A stretch of 39,337 nucleotides of DNA from Bacteroidales bacterium (GTDB taxonomy: Bacteria > Bacteroidota > Bacteroidia > Bacteroidales > Paludibacteraceae), in contig JAAYSS010000083.1 of assembly GCA_012518275.1 (NCBI GenBank), positions 1 through 39,337 on the forward strand, given 5' to 3'. The number at the start of each line of letters is the position of its first letter. Within the stretch, counting starts at the first letter, position 1. This document shows positions 15,957 to 23,801 of the stretch, piece by piece. The position numbers and the translations under genes were made by a program. The notes below the pieces were generated by a model. That model saw nothing but the letters and a program-made list of their open reading frames with translations, searched no databases and had not been told where the DNA came from.

Positions 15957-16931
15957 ATGAAGAATAAAATTCCTGAAAAGCTAAAACAAGCTTCCTTGGT
16001 GAAGCTTGTTTTAACTACATTTAAAATACTGTTTTTATGGTTTTTAGCAATCTTTGTCTTATATTTATTAATGGAAATATTGCCGGGCGATGCCGCAACT
16101 AATAAAGTAGGCAAAGAAGGTCCTGAAGCTGTGGCGGCATTACAGCAAAAGATGGGTCTTGACAGACCTTTATCAGAAAGATTTTTTAGATGGCTGAGAG
16201 GTTTTTGTCTTGGAGATTTAGGCAAGAGTCTTTTATCCGGGAAAAATGTGGCCGACATTATTAAGACACCCCTTATATCTTCATTAAGTCTTGCACTTAT
16301 TGTTTTTGCCGGACTGGTTTTTATAACCATTCCTTTGGCTGTATATTCAGGATATTATAAAAATACTTTTTCGAGGTTACTGACAAAAACCGCAGTGATT
16401 TTATCTGCTTTGCCCGAATTTGTTTTAACTGTATTGGCTATCATGCTTTTATGTATGAAACTTAAGCTTTTACCTGTCCTTTCTGTTCCCGGACCGGGGC
16501 TGACAGTTTGGCAAAATCCGGTATCAATGCTTATGCCGTCACTATGCCTGTGGATTATCTGTTCTGTATCCATGTTCAGACATTTAAGGGTGATGATAGA
16601 AAGTTATGCCAAGAGTTCCTATGTAAAAGAGGCTTTTTTAGCAGGTTTAAGTAAGAACAGAGTCTTATTTGTTCATTTATTACCCTCTGCATTACCGGGA
16701 ATTGCTCAGATTATGGCATCGACTGTTCCTTATCTATTAGCCGGCAGTATGGTTGTAGAAACCCTGACTTCCTATCCCGGAATGGGCTATACCCTTATTC
16801 AGGCTGTATATTCCCGGGAAACACCTATTGTTATGGGTATAGGCAGCTTTTTGATAGTTATCACTATCATTTTTTATACCTTAGCGGATCTTTTAGCCGG
16901 AAGAAGTATCAGAGAAGAGGAAATTGTATGA
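15957..16931 (+). CDS. Opp/Dpp/Nik-type ABC importer permease, DppB/NikB-like
   Basis: The 324-residue membrane protein has the DppB layout: a helix near the N-terminus, the conserved MEILPGDAATNKVGKEG...LQQKMGLDRPLSERFFRWLRGFCLGDLG region outside the membrane, then five further helices. The ATPase-coupling EAA loop reads EAFLAGLSKNRVLFVHLLPSALPG. A 13-bp perfect hairpin (15982-16013) lies within its first codons. Its end overlaps the DppC-like gene (ATGA). It forms the channel with that product. Confidence 0.9.
   Translation: MKNKIPEKLKQASLVKLVLTTFKILFLWFLAIFVLYLLMEILPGDAATNKVGKEGPEAVAALQQKMGLDRPLSERFFRWLRGFCLGDLGKSLLSGKNVADIIKTPLISSLSLALIVFAGLVFITIPLAVYSGYYKNTFSRLLTKTAVILSALPEFVLTVLAIMLLCMKLKLLPVLSVPGPGLTVWQNPVSMLMPSLCLWIICSVSMFRHLRVMIESYAKSSYVKEAFLAGLSKNRVLFVHLLPSALPGIAQIMASTVPYLLAGSMVVETLTSYPGMGYTLIQAVYSRETPIVMGIGSFLIVITIIFYTLADLLAGRSIREEEIV
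15982..16013 (+). other. Strong hairpin at the 5' end of the dppB-like gene
   Basis: A perfect 13-bp stem (15982-15994 with 16001-16013, TAAAACAAGCTTC/GAAGCTTGTTTTA) has a 6-base loop, 32 bases after the lipoprotein stop. It lies in the coding region of the permease and would protect the 3' end of the lipoprotein message or slow permease translation. Confidence 0.65.
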
Positions 16932-17713
16932 CAAGAAAAGCAAAGTTTTGGCTTTCTTTATTTTTAATTATTGCTCTTATAGTGTCGATCAGTCCCTTTT
17001 TTATTGGCTTAATTAATGATCCTTTTACCAGCCAAAGCTTGGCTTTTGGGATAGGAGGCCCCTTAAATCTGGGATACGATTATATAGGCCGGCCAATTTT
17101 ACCCCAACTCATGCTCGGAGGAAAAGATTTACTTTTGGCATCTTTATTGACTGCTGTCTTTTCAAGGTGTTTAGGTATAGCTTTAGGTGTCTACTTGGCA
17201 AGGAAAAAGAAATTCAGCAAAGTTTTAAGATTTAGCTTAGATGTACTTCTGGTAATTCCGGCTATTGTCGTATCTTTAGCAGTCTATCATGCTTTTTCCG
17301 GTTCGATATATGCCATCATACCTATTTCAACTGTACTTTCTCTGCCTTTTACTTCACGCTATTATGAGAGCAATATCAGACCCTTATTTCACCTTCCCTT
17401 TTATGAATATGCCAAGCTCAGAGAAGAAAATGAAATAAAAGTTATGTTTCAAGAAATAATACCTATCCTGTCAAAGAATATTTTAACAGACACGTCCTCT
17501 TCCTTTATTTCAGCCATATATATGATTTCCTCCGTGACTTTTATAGGTTCACAATTAGATAGTTCATCGTTTTTGTGGCCGAAGATGGTCGCTGAAAATT
17601 TGCCCGGTTTTTCCTTGAACCCTTGGGGTTCGCTGGCACCTTTGGCAGCGATTATTCTACTCTCTGCTCCGCTTAGTTTTTTTGTAGATTCCATGGAGGC
17701 CGAAAGAACATGA
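16928..17713 (+). CDS. Opp/Dpp/Nik-type ABC importer permease, DppC/NikC-like
   Basis: The 261-residue membrane protein begins with one helix and the LNLGYDYIGRPILPQLMLGGKDLL segment typical of DppC (usually G-x-D-x-x-G-R). About five more helices follow, with a degenerate EAA coupling loop YEYAKLREENEIKVMFQEIIPILSKNI. It is slightly short for the family but has all expected segments. It overlaps both neighbours by ATGA and should dimerise with the DppB-like permease. Confidence 0.88.
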   Translation: MTRKAKFWLSLFLIIALIVSISPFFIGLINDPFTSQSLAFGIGGPLNLGYDYIGRPILPQLMLGGKDLLLASLLTAVFSRCLGIALGVYLARKKKFSKVLRFSLDVLLVIPAIVVSLAVYHAFSGSIYAIIPISTVLSLPFTSRYYESNIRPLFHLPFYEYAKLREENEIKVMFQEIIPILSKNILTDTSSSFISAIYMISSVTFIGSQLDSSSFLWPKMVAENLPGFSLNPWGSLAPLAAIILLSAPLSFFVDSMEAERT

Positions 17714-19083
17714 TAGAAATCAGAGAATTATCAATCTTTAATAAACAGAAACAAATTTTAGACGAATTGAACTTAACTGTAGAAAAAGGCGAAAGAATCA
17801 GTATATTAGGAAAGTCCGGAGAAGGAAAATCGACCTTGGCTTTTGCCCTGCTTGGTGAAATAAGCGAGGGACTGTTTTTAGAATCCGCAACGATTAAGAT
17901 CGACGATGATTTAGTAATCAAAAACGGCTTGCTTTCAAAAAGCAAGGACTTACAAACCATTCGCAGCAAAATAGGACATCTCGATCAAGATCCTGCAGCA
18001 AGCTTGACGCCGACCATGAAAATTAAGTGCATTCTCAAAGAATTAGCCGTCAACAAGAAAATTTTTGATAAAGAATGTAAAGAAATACTTAAAAAGTTCA
18101 ATTTGCCGGTGGATGAAAAGTTTTTAAATAAATATCCCAAAGAACTCTCCGGCGGTCAGAAACGACGTGTTGCCCTGGCCAGAATACTATTAAGAAAGCC
18201 GAAACTTCTCATTTTAGATGAACCCACATCGGGACTAGATGAAAACACGAGAGAGCAGGTTCTGGAATTACTCAATCTGCTGATCAGTGAATTGCAAGCG
18301 ACCGTGATAACTATTACTCATGATAAGTATGTCGCTGATAGTCTATCCGCTAAGCACTATATATTAACCAAGGGTAAGCTGGAAGTACTTGAACTTGAGC
18401 CAAATAAAGAAGAGTTATCAGTAAACAACAAATCAAATCCAAATAAGAATAATATCATATTAGAAGTCAAGAATTTAACAGCTAAGGCTCCGCTTCTTAA
18501 CAATCCGCCGATAAAAGATTTTTCATTTTGTTTATATGAAGGTGAAATCCTGGGGCTGACAGGACAGTCAGGCTCCGGCAAAACAACAGTGATTAAATCC
18601 ATACTCGGTTTATGGCCGGCTATCAGCGGAGAAATATTTTTAAAAGGAAAAAGAATAGAAGCATTTTACAAGGACAGATCTAAGCTTGAAAGACAAATGC
18701 TCGCCTATGTTCCCCAAGATCCCAAAACTTCATTTAATCCTGCAGTAAAGATAGGCAAAGCTCTGAAAAGGGTAAAAAAATCGAAATCTGATCTGGATAA
18801 TATTTTAAGAAAAGTGGGACTTTCATTAGCTGAAATTGCGGGAAAATTCCCTGATCAATTTTCCGGCGGTCAATTGCAAAGACTGGCTATTGCCAGGGCT
18901 CTTATAGGAGGCTCGGAAATTATCCTGCTCGATGAAGTTACTTCCAGCTTAGATGAAAAAACCAAATATGAGATATGCGATCTGATAATGAACTTAAAAG
19001 GTCAAACCCCAATGATTTTGGTATGTCATGATCATGAGGTGATAAACAGATTATGTGATAGATATGTGGATTTAAAACATTAA
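17710..19083 (+). CDS. Opp/Dpp/Nik-type double ATPase (DppD-DppF fusion)
   Basis: The 457-residue protein joins two ABC ATPases. Domain 1: Walker A GKSGEGKST (34-42), LSGGQKRR, LLILDEPTSGLD. Domain 2: Walker A GQSGSGKTT (285-293), FSGGQLQR, IILLDEVTSSLD, then LVCHDHE. It powers the DppBC-like permease. Separate DppD and DppF proteins are more usual; fused forms occur in nickel/cobalt and metallophore systems of Firmicutes. It ends the long operon; the stop codon begins a 17-bp tandem repeat. Confidence 0.9.
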   Translation: MIEIRELSIFNKQKQILDELNLTVEKGERISILGKSGEGKSTLAFALLGEISEGLFLESATIKIDDDLVIKNGLLSKSKDLQTIRSKIGHLDQDPAASLTPTMKIKCILKELAVNKKIFDKECKEILKKFNLPVDEKFLNKYPKELSGGQKRRVALARILLRKPKLLILDEPTSGLDENTREQVLELLNLLISELQATVITITHDKYVADSLSAKHYILTKGKLEVLELEPNKEELSVNNKSNPNKNNIILEVKNLTAKAPLLNNPPIKDFSFCLYEGEILGLTGQSGSGKTTVIKSILGLWPAISGEIFLKGKRIEAFYKDRSKLERQMLAYVPQDPKTSFNPAVKIGKALKRVKKSKSDLDNILRKVGLSLAEIAGKFPDQFSGGQLQRLAIARALIGGSEIILLDEVTSSLDEKTKYEICDLIMNLKGQTPMILVCHDHEVINRLCDRYVDLKH

Positions 19084-19111
19084 TCGAATTAAACCATTAA
19101 GCGAACTAAAC
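19078..19111 (+). repeat. 17-bp tandem duplication of a gene 3' end
   Basis: 19078-19094 (last codon CAT, stop TAA and 11 bases) is repeated at 19095-19111 with two mismatches. It is one of four cases in the window where a gene end is duplicated just downstream. Confidence 0.65.
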
Positions 19112-19383
19112 AATACCTGACAGCTTGTATATTATTGCGAAGAACACAGCAATTTTTATAAAACGCAAATCCTCCCGAATATGACACAATATTTTTGAAA
19201 CTTATATTAGAGAACAAATAGAAGCAGATCAAAAAAGGTAGTAAATAAGCTCGTGAATGATCCGCTAGCCGAAGCTCTGAAAAATTATGGATCAGAAGAG
19301 ATATTTGTATAAATCCTGATAAGTAAAAATATATTTTAATTACGGAAAGAAATACTAAATATATTTATTGGTATTAATCTTCC
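19112..19383. other. Intergenic stretch, no supported gene
   Basis: AT-rich region between the Opp-type operon and the AbiE promoter. The only coding-like piece is 19241-19312 (VNKLVNDPLAEALKNYGSEEIFV-stop), which lacks a good start and shares the octamer DPLAEALK with the FtsX permease at 27254; it could be a gene remnant or chance. No terminator was recognised. Confidence 0.4.
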
Positions 19384-19412
19384 TTGACAAATATCTTACT
19401 GAAGAACATAAT
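19384..19412 (+). promoter_or_regulatory. Promoter of the abiE operon
   Basis: TTGACA (19384-19389), a 17-bp spacer and CATAAT (19407-19412) form a near-consensus sigma-A promoter, placing transcription start near 19419. Confidence 0.8.
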
Positions 19413-19416
19413 TTAG

Positions 19417-19455
19417 ATTACCATCCGCAAAACCAGAAGTATTGCGGATGGTAAT
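19417..19455. promoter_or_regulatory. Inverted-repeat operator for AbiEi autoregulation
   Basis: A perfect 14-bp inverted repeat, ATTACCATCCGCAA (19417-19430) and its complement (19442-19455), separated by 11 bases, begins just after the -10. AbiEi antitoxins are known to repress their own promoter through inverted repeats, so this is the probable binding site. It has no T-run and is not a terminator. Confidence 0.75.
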
Positions 19456-19476
19456 ACGAAAGAAGGAGTGCCTTTT

Positions 19477-20016
19477 ATGCTGACAAGAGAACAGTGTCTA
19501 CAAAAATATGGTTCTGATTATTTCATACAGCAGAAAGTAGAAGCCGGTGAACTCTTCCGTCTGGAAAAGGGTATTTACTCCTTGAAAGAACATGTACCGG
19601 AGATAGCGTTGTTGTCTTTTAAGTATCCTCAAGCAACCATCACTATGAACAGCGCATTCTATGTATATGGTATCACCGATGTAATTCCTGATGTTTATGA
19701 TCTGGCTACGACTAGAGACGCAGCAAAAATCCCAGATAAGCGTGTGAAACAATACTTTGTCGAGGACAGTTTTTTTGAGATCGGAATTGAGCAGATGGAT
19801 TACAAAGGCTACAGTATCCGCATCTATAGTAGAGAACGGATGCTTATTGAACTTTTGAGATACAAATCGAAGTTGTCGTACGATTACTACAAAGAACTCA
19901 TTTTGAGCTACAGACGGATTCTTCTGAGCCTGAATATTCAAAAGATTCAGGACATTGCTTTAGCAGCTCCTAAGAGTAACAAGATATTAGAAACATTGCA
20001 GTCGGAGGTTTTGTAA
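19477..20016 (+). CDS. abiEi: AbiEi-type antitoxin (type IV toxin-antitoxin)
   Basis: The ~179-residue product begins MLTREQCLQKYGSDYFIQQKVEAGELFRLEKGIYS, the winged-helix N-terminus of AbiEi-like antitoxins, followed by the family segment FKYPQATITMNSAFYVYGITD and a C-terminal domain. A GTG lies 9 bases earlier, but GGAG abuts it; the ATG at 19477 is correctly spaced. AbiEi represses the operon and neutralises AbiEii without direct binding. Its stop overlaps the toxin start (TAATG). An inverted-repeat operator sits just upstream. Confidence 0.87.
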   Translation: MLTREQCLQKYGSDYFIQQKVEAGELFRLEKGIYSLKEHVPEIALLSFKYPQATITMNSAFYVYGITDVIPDVYDLATTRDAAKIPDKRVKQYFVEDSFFEIGIEQMDYKGYSIRIYSRERMLIELLRYKSKLSYDYYKELILSYRRILLSLNIQKIQDIALAAPKSNKILETLQSEVL

Positions 20017-20819
20017 TGGTGAATCTCGCATGGCTAACTGAAGAATTTAAAAAAGAAGGTTTCTCAGAAGCGAATGCTGAGGCGAGGGTCTGCCAGGACA
20101 TTATTCTGACAGCGATTGCCGAAAGCCATTTGAGCCAAAACGTAACTATCAAAGGTGGCGTGGTTATGCGAAGTATTACGGGTAATGTGAGACGTGCCAC
20201 ACAAGACATGGATCTGGATTTTGTTAGATATCCTCTTGAAGAAGATTCTATACGTCGCTTTATCGAAAAGCTGAATTGCCTTGAAGGAATATCTATCAAG
20301 ATTACGGGAACAATTGAAGAGCTTTCTCAACAGGAGTACCGCGGGAAACGAGTATACGTTCACATCAGTGATGATAGCGGCCATTCATTCACAAGCAAAA
20401 TTGACCTTGGTGTACATAAGAACATGCAGATTGAACAGGAAGAATACTGCTTTGATGTCTGTATGGATGAAGAAGGTGCGAGTCTTCTCATCAATTCAAA
20501 AGAACAAATCTTTGCAGAAAAGTTGCGAGCCTTGCTTCGGTTTGGACCATTGTCAACAAGGTACAAGGACGTTTTCGATCTTTGTTACTTGACTGATTTT
20601 GTGGACAGGGTCAGACTGAGGGAATGTATAAAAACATACATTCTGGATGATCCGGATATGAGGGAAAGTAATCTGGAGGGAATTAGAAAACGGGTGAGAA
20701 CCACCTTTGCAAACCGAAATTACAGAAATCATGTAGAACGCTCCGGAAGAGCGAATTGGCTGAGGATTAAAGCAACATTAGCCTTTGACAAAATTGAAGA
20801 ATTCTTGATAACACTTTAG
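20016..20819 (+). CDS. abiEii: AbiEii-type toxin, nucleotidyltransferase
   Basis: The 267-residue product has the AbiEii/AbiGii nucleotidyltransferase pattern: TIKGGVVMRSITGNVRRATQDMDLDFVRY (KGG, R and DxD-type metal-binding residues), then SKIDLGVHKNM and ...EQIFAEKLRALLRFGPLSTRYKDVFDLCYL. These are the conserved motifs of the family, whose toxins stop growth and can abort phage infection. Its coupling to the upstream antitoxin by TAATG is usual. All key motifs look intact, so the pair is probably active. Confidence 0.88.
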   Translation: MVNLAWLTEEFKKEGFSEANAEARVCQDIILTAIAESHLSQNVTIKGGVVMRSITGNVRRATQDMDLDFVRYPLEEDSIRRFIEKLNCLEGISIKITGTIEELSQQEYRGKRVYVHISDDSGHSFTSKIDLGVHKNMQIEQEEYCFDVCMDEEGASLLINSKEQIFAEKLRALLRFGPLSTRYKDVFDLCYLTDFVDRVRLRECIKTYILDDPDMRESNLEGIRKRVRTTFANRNYRNHVERSGRANWLRIKATLAFDKIEEFLITL

Positions 20820-20847
20820 CATCATCTAAGCCCTTCATGCAGAGGTT

Positions 20848-20874
20848 TAGTTTTGCTTTGGAATGCCAAAACTA
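20848..20874. other. Weak hairpin between convergent genes
   Basis: TAGTTTTG (20848-20855) pairs with CAAAACTA (20867-20874). It lies between abiEii and the convergent sigma-factor remnant. No U-tract follows, so a terminator role is uncertain. Confidence 0.35.
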
Positions 20875-20902
20875 GAACGAGCTGTACTCAAGGTAAGAAA
20901 GC

Positions 20903-21307
20903 TTAATTTTCAATACTTAACAGCGTTTGCATCCATGCCATATTTTTCTTGTTTTTGGAGTTGCAGCGGGCTACCTCAAAAGTAAAGTTTGCTTTCTCTT
21001 GTAGCTCATCTAAAATCAACGGAATTTCACCTCTGCCTCTTTTCAGAGCATGTTGTTTACGATACTTATCTAAAGCAAGATTACGTGTTATTTTGGCCAC
21101 AAATAACTTCAAAGCATTTGGCTTTTGGGGTGGAATGGCGTTCCATGTTTCTAACCAGGTATCATTAAGACATTCTTCAGAGTTTTCCTGATTCCGCAAA
21201 ATTGTATTCGCAACAACAAAACAATAAGATCCGTATTTTTTCTGTGTTTGAAAAATAGCATCCTCGTTTCTCTGAAAAAACAAACAAATGATATCTTCAT
21301 CTTTCAT
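20903..21307 (-). pseudogene. RNA polymerase sigma-70-type (ECF) factor, truncated after region 2
   Basis: The first ~105 residues match sigma region 2: YGSYCFVVANTILRNQENSEECLNDTWLETWNAIPPQKPNALKLFVAKITRNLALDKYRKQHALKRGRGEIPLILDELQE. Family members then have an ~80-residue linker and the region 4 helix-turn-helix. Here an unrelated tail (KANFTFEVARCNSKNKKNMAW...) ends the protein at 134 residues, so -35 recognition should be lost. The ribosome site GGGAGGT is intact, so expression is possible. The anti-sigma gene usually found downstream is missing. A deletion has probably removed the 3' part. Confidence 0.78.
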
Positions 21308-21645
21308 ATGTCTTGCTACCTCCCTCTACACTATAAGACGTAAAGAAAAGAAATATATTACATAAATTAAAATGATTTAAGAGAAAAGGGGAAGTATCCC
21401 ACAGGAACTTTCTACCTACGGCAGTGTCAGCATCAGTATGCTTGGCTAATAAAATTTTGATTTTTTTATAAAGATCATTCCTTACTAAAAAACAATACAC
21501 AGAATTTAAGGTTGTACTATGAAATCGTTGCACAACCTTAGAAAGTGTGCAGTTTTATTTACAACTATAAGAATCGGAATTTACACAGATCAAATTTCTG
21601 AGCAGAATACCGGGTGTGGCAAAACAGATGATTATAGAACTTTGC
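21308..21645. other. Intergenic stretch, no supported gene
   Basis: No convincing gene. A 9-bp inverted repeat (21507-21515 TAAGGTTGT with 21532-21540) could act as a weak terminator for the minus-strand GntR/ABC operon. The ribosome site of the sigma remnant is at its left end. Confidence 0.4.
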
Positions 21646-22281
21646 TCAGAACTCTTTTTTAGTATAAATTGTGGTCGAAAGAGCAAAAGAGACAATGTTC
21701 AAAAGAAGGGTAACTCCCATAACAGCAAGTCCTATTATTTTCAAATCAAGTAGAATCAACTTATCCATAAATTTAGCTATCAATTCTTTATTGCTGCCAA
21801 TATAGGAGAAAAGAGCAAATACAACAAAATAAAGAACAACAAAGATGAGTCTGGCTTTTTCTGCTCCGAACTTGTACATCAACGGGAGCTGAATCATCGA
21901 AATAGCAGTAACTAATAGCGGCATAGTAACTGCAATCAAATACCAAGGAATCTCCAACAATATACCATCTCTTAGAAACAGCTTTAGTAAGATTGTGAAT
22001 AGTGTTCCGATGACTGCGACAATCCAGACAAAAACATAGCGGCTCAAAACAATGGTTCTTCGCGTAACCGGACCGGGAATAATGTATTGATCCACGTTAG
22101 ACTTAGTATCTGAACCCCAAAGCATACCGAGTAAAATCAGCGGAACAAGTATGAACATCAGGGGAAGAGTCATGATATTACCTTGTCGTACCGTAATAAA
22201 GCCCACTATAAAAATAATAAATACGAGTGAAAAGAGTGCTTTTCTCAGAGCAACCAGATCTTTATATATTAACGCTATCAT
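21646..22281 (-). CDS. ABC-2 type permease (YtrC/YtrD-like)
   Basis: The 211-residue membrane protein has about six helices; it starts MIALIYKDLVALRKALFSL, the usual opening of ABC-2 permeases of GntR-linked transporters (PF13346-like), and contains the LWGSDTKSNVDQYIIPGPVTRRTIVLSRY loop. It overlaps the ATPase stop by ATGA and forms the membrane part of that transporter. Export of antimicrobial compounds or cell-wall stress response is typical of this class, but the substrate is unknown. Confidence 0.87.
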   Translation of the reverse strand: MIALIYKDLVALRKALFSLVFIIFIVGFITVRQGNIMTLPLMFILVPLILLGMLWGSDTKSNVDQYIIPGPVTRRTIVLSRYVFVWIVAVIGTLFTILLKLFLRDGILLEIPWYLIAVTMPLLVTAISMIQLPLMYKFGAEKARLIFVVLYFVVFALFSYIGSNKELIAKFMDKLILLDLKIIGLAVMGVTLLLNIVSFALSTTIYTKKEF

Positions 22282-23135
22282 TTCCGTTCCCCCTTTATCA
22301 TGTAGACCATGATATCTTCAATGCTGACTTTCTCAAGCTCAAGATCATCAGGTACCAGGCTTCTTTTCAGCATAACTTCAACACCGAATTGATGTGGCCT
22401 TTTGCCGATAATCGCTTTGTCGTCGATCTCTGCAAGCTGCTCCTTGCTCAAAGAGGTGATACCATACTGCTCTACCAGCTCATCTTTTGCTTCCATGAAC
22501 AGCAGCTGTCCTTTGTGAATAAAAGCTATATAGTCTGCCACTTTCTCCAAGTCAGATAGTATATGAGAAGAGACAAGTACCGTGTGGTCTTCATTTTGGA
22601 TGTATTCCAAGAGAAGATCCAAAACATCATCCCTGATGACCGGGTCCAGACCGCTTGTTGCCTCATCTAATAGTAAAAGTTTTGCCCCGTGGGAAAGAGC
22701 TAAAGCCAAGCCTAATTGCATTCTCATACCTCTTGAAAAGTGCTTAATAGTTTTGTTATCCGGCAAATTAAATCTGGTAATCAGTTCTGAGAAGGTTTTA
22801 TCTTGCCACGCCTGACCATAAAGTTTCCGATGAAAGTTTTGTACGTTTTTCAACGTCATATCCTCCGGTAAATAGAGGTCATCAAATACATAGGCGATAT
22901 CTTTTTTCATCTGTGGTGTAAACTCTTGAATATCCTTGCCAAGCAGTTTGATTTCACCTTGATCAGGTAGCATCAGATTGAGAAGCAATTTAATAGTCGT
23001 GCTTTTTCCGGCACCGTTTTCTCCGATATAGCCGACAATACAACCCTTGGGTACGATTAAATCAATCGGGCCCAGAACAAAGTTACCCAGTCTTTTTTTT
23101 AACCCTTGAAGTTCAATTGCATTCTGCATTTTCAT
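22278..23135 (-). CDS. ABC transporter ATP-binding protein (YtrB-like)
   Basis: The 285-residue ATPase has Walker A GENGAGKST, an FSRGMRMQ signature region, Walker B LLLLDEATSGLDP and switch His in LVSSHILSD. A C-terminal extension past residue 220 follows the usual pattern of ABC-2 ATPases. The ATG at 23135 touches the GGAGG; the second ATG at 23129 is better spaced and may be used. It overlaps the end of the GntR gene by about 20 bases, so the three genes are translationally coupled. Confidence 0.9.
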   Translation of the reverse strand: MKMQNAIELQGLKKRLGNFVLGPIDLIVPKGCIVGYIGENGAGKSTTIKLLLNLMLPDQGEIKLLGKDIQEFTPQMKKDIAYVFDDLYLPEDMTLKNVQNFHRKLYGQAWQDKTFSELITRFNLPDNKTIKHFSRGMRMQLGLALALSHGAKLLLLDEATSGLDPVIRDDVLDLLLEYIQNEDHTVLVSSHILSDLEKVADYIAFIHKGQLLFMEAKDELVEQYGITSLSKEQLAEIDDKAIIGKRPHQFGVEVMLKRSLVPDDLELEKVSIEDIMVYMIKGERK

Positions 23136-23499
23136 CCTCCAGTGTTTTAATCATTTCAATTAGCTCATCGTGCGAAACATCAGCTAATTTTGCATAACGT
23201 AAGATCTCCGTCATGTTTGCTTCTATTTTTTTCAGAAATCTTTCTTTAATCAAATCTAAGTTTTGGGGAGCGACAAAGCTACCTTTACCGTGTACGGAAT
23301 GAATAAAACCATCTTTTTCCAATTCGTCATAGGCACGTTTTGTGGTAATGACACTAACTCTAAGTTCTTTCGCTAATAAACGAATGGATGGCAAGAGCTC
23401 ATCGGCTTCCAATTCACCATTCAGAATGGCATCTCTGATTTGATTTTTAATTTGCAAATAAATCGGATCATTACTCGAGTTTTTGATCTTTATATTCAC
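23113..23499 (-). CDS. GntR-family regulator (YtrA subfamily)
   Basis: The ~128-residue repressor has the winged helix IYLQIKNQIRDAILNGELEADELLPSIRLLAKELRVSVITTKRAYDELEKDGFIHSVHGKGSFVA and a short C-terminal dimer helix, the YtrA layout. An ATG at 23514 is in frame, but it precedes the GGAGGTG ribosome site; the GTG at 23499 sits correctly after it. It probably represses its own operon, and cell-wall-active drugs induce relatives. Confidence 0.87.
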   Translation of the reverse strand: MNIKIKNSSNDPIYLQIKNQIRDAILNGELEADELLPSIRLLAKELRVSVITTKRAYDELEKDGFIHSVHGKGSFVAPQNLDLIKERFLKKIEANMTEILRYAKLADVSHDELIEMIKTLEDENAECN

Positions 23500-23523
23500 A
23501 AGGCACCTCCGCATCAGACAACT

Positions 23524-23558
23524 GTTTATACTGTATATTAACAGCTGTCGTGTGTCAA
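23524..23558 (-). promoter_or_regulatory. Promoter and likely GntR operator
   Basis: On the minus strand TTGACA (23553-23558), a 17-bp spacer and TACAGT (23530-23535) form a promoter. A near-dyad GTTTATA-N5-TATTAAC (23524-23542) covers the -10, as expected for autoregulation by the YtrA-like repressor. Confidence 0.65.
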
Positions 23559-23723
23559 GATTATTTTTGGTTAAAACTTATTAAAAGTTCTGCTTGGGTG
23601 CTTTGGGGTGCAAAACTGAATGCGGGATGCCTTTCTAAAAATTGGATACATCGCTCGATCAGTCCAGGTTGGGTCAGTTTCAGTCGAGTCAGTCTCCTGA
23701 AATTTAGAAGGCAAAACGGATAG

Positions 23724-23757
23724 CGATCAAAACAACATTGCAATGTTGTTTTAATCG
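23724..23757. repeat. 34-bp palindromic repeat, copy 1 (before the AAA ATPase)
   Basis: CGATCAAAACAACATTG and its near-complement form an almost perfect palindrome (one mismatch with the flanking bases included). The same 34-bp element, 27 of 34 identical and in the same orientation, lies after the gene at 25070-25103. Confidence 0.8.
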
Positions 23758-23801
23758 CGAACTTTTGTTATTCTTCCATTAACTAACGGAGGTATTTTTT
23801 T

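Noticed and set aside
19417-19455. Terminator after the Opp-type operon
   Set aside because: No T-run follows, and it lies at the start point of a strong promoter before abiEi, so an operator fits better.
21297-21533. 78-codon minus-strand frame upstream of the sigma remnant
   Set aside because: No recognisable domain or ribosome site, and it overlaps the start of the sigma gene.
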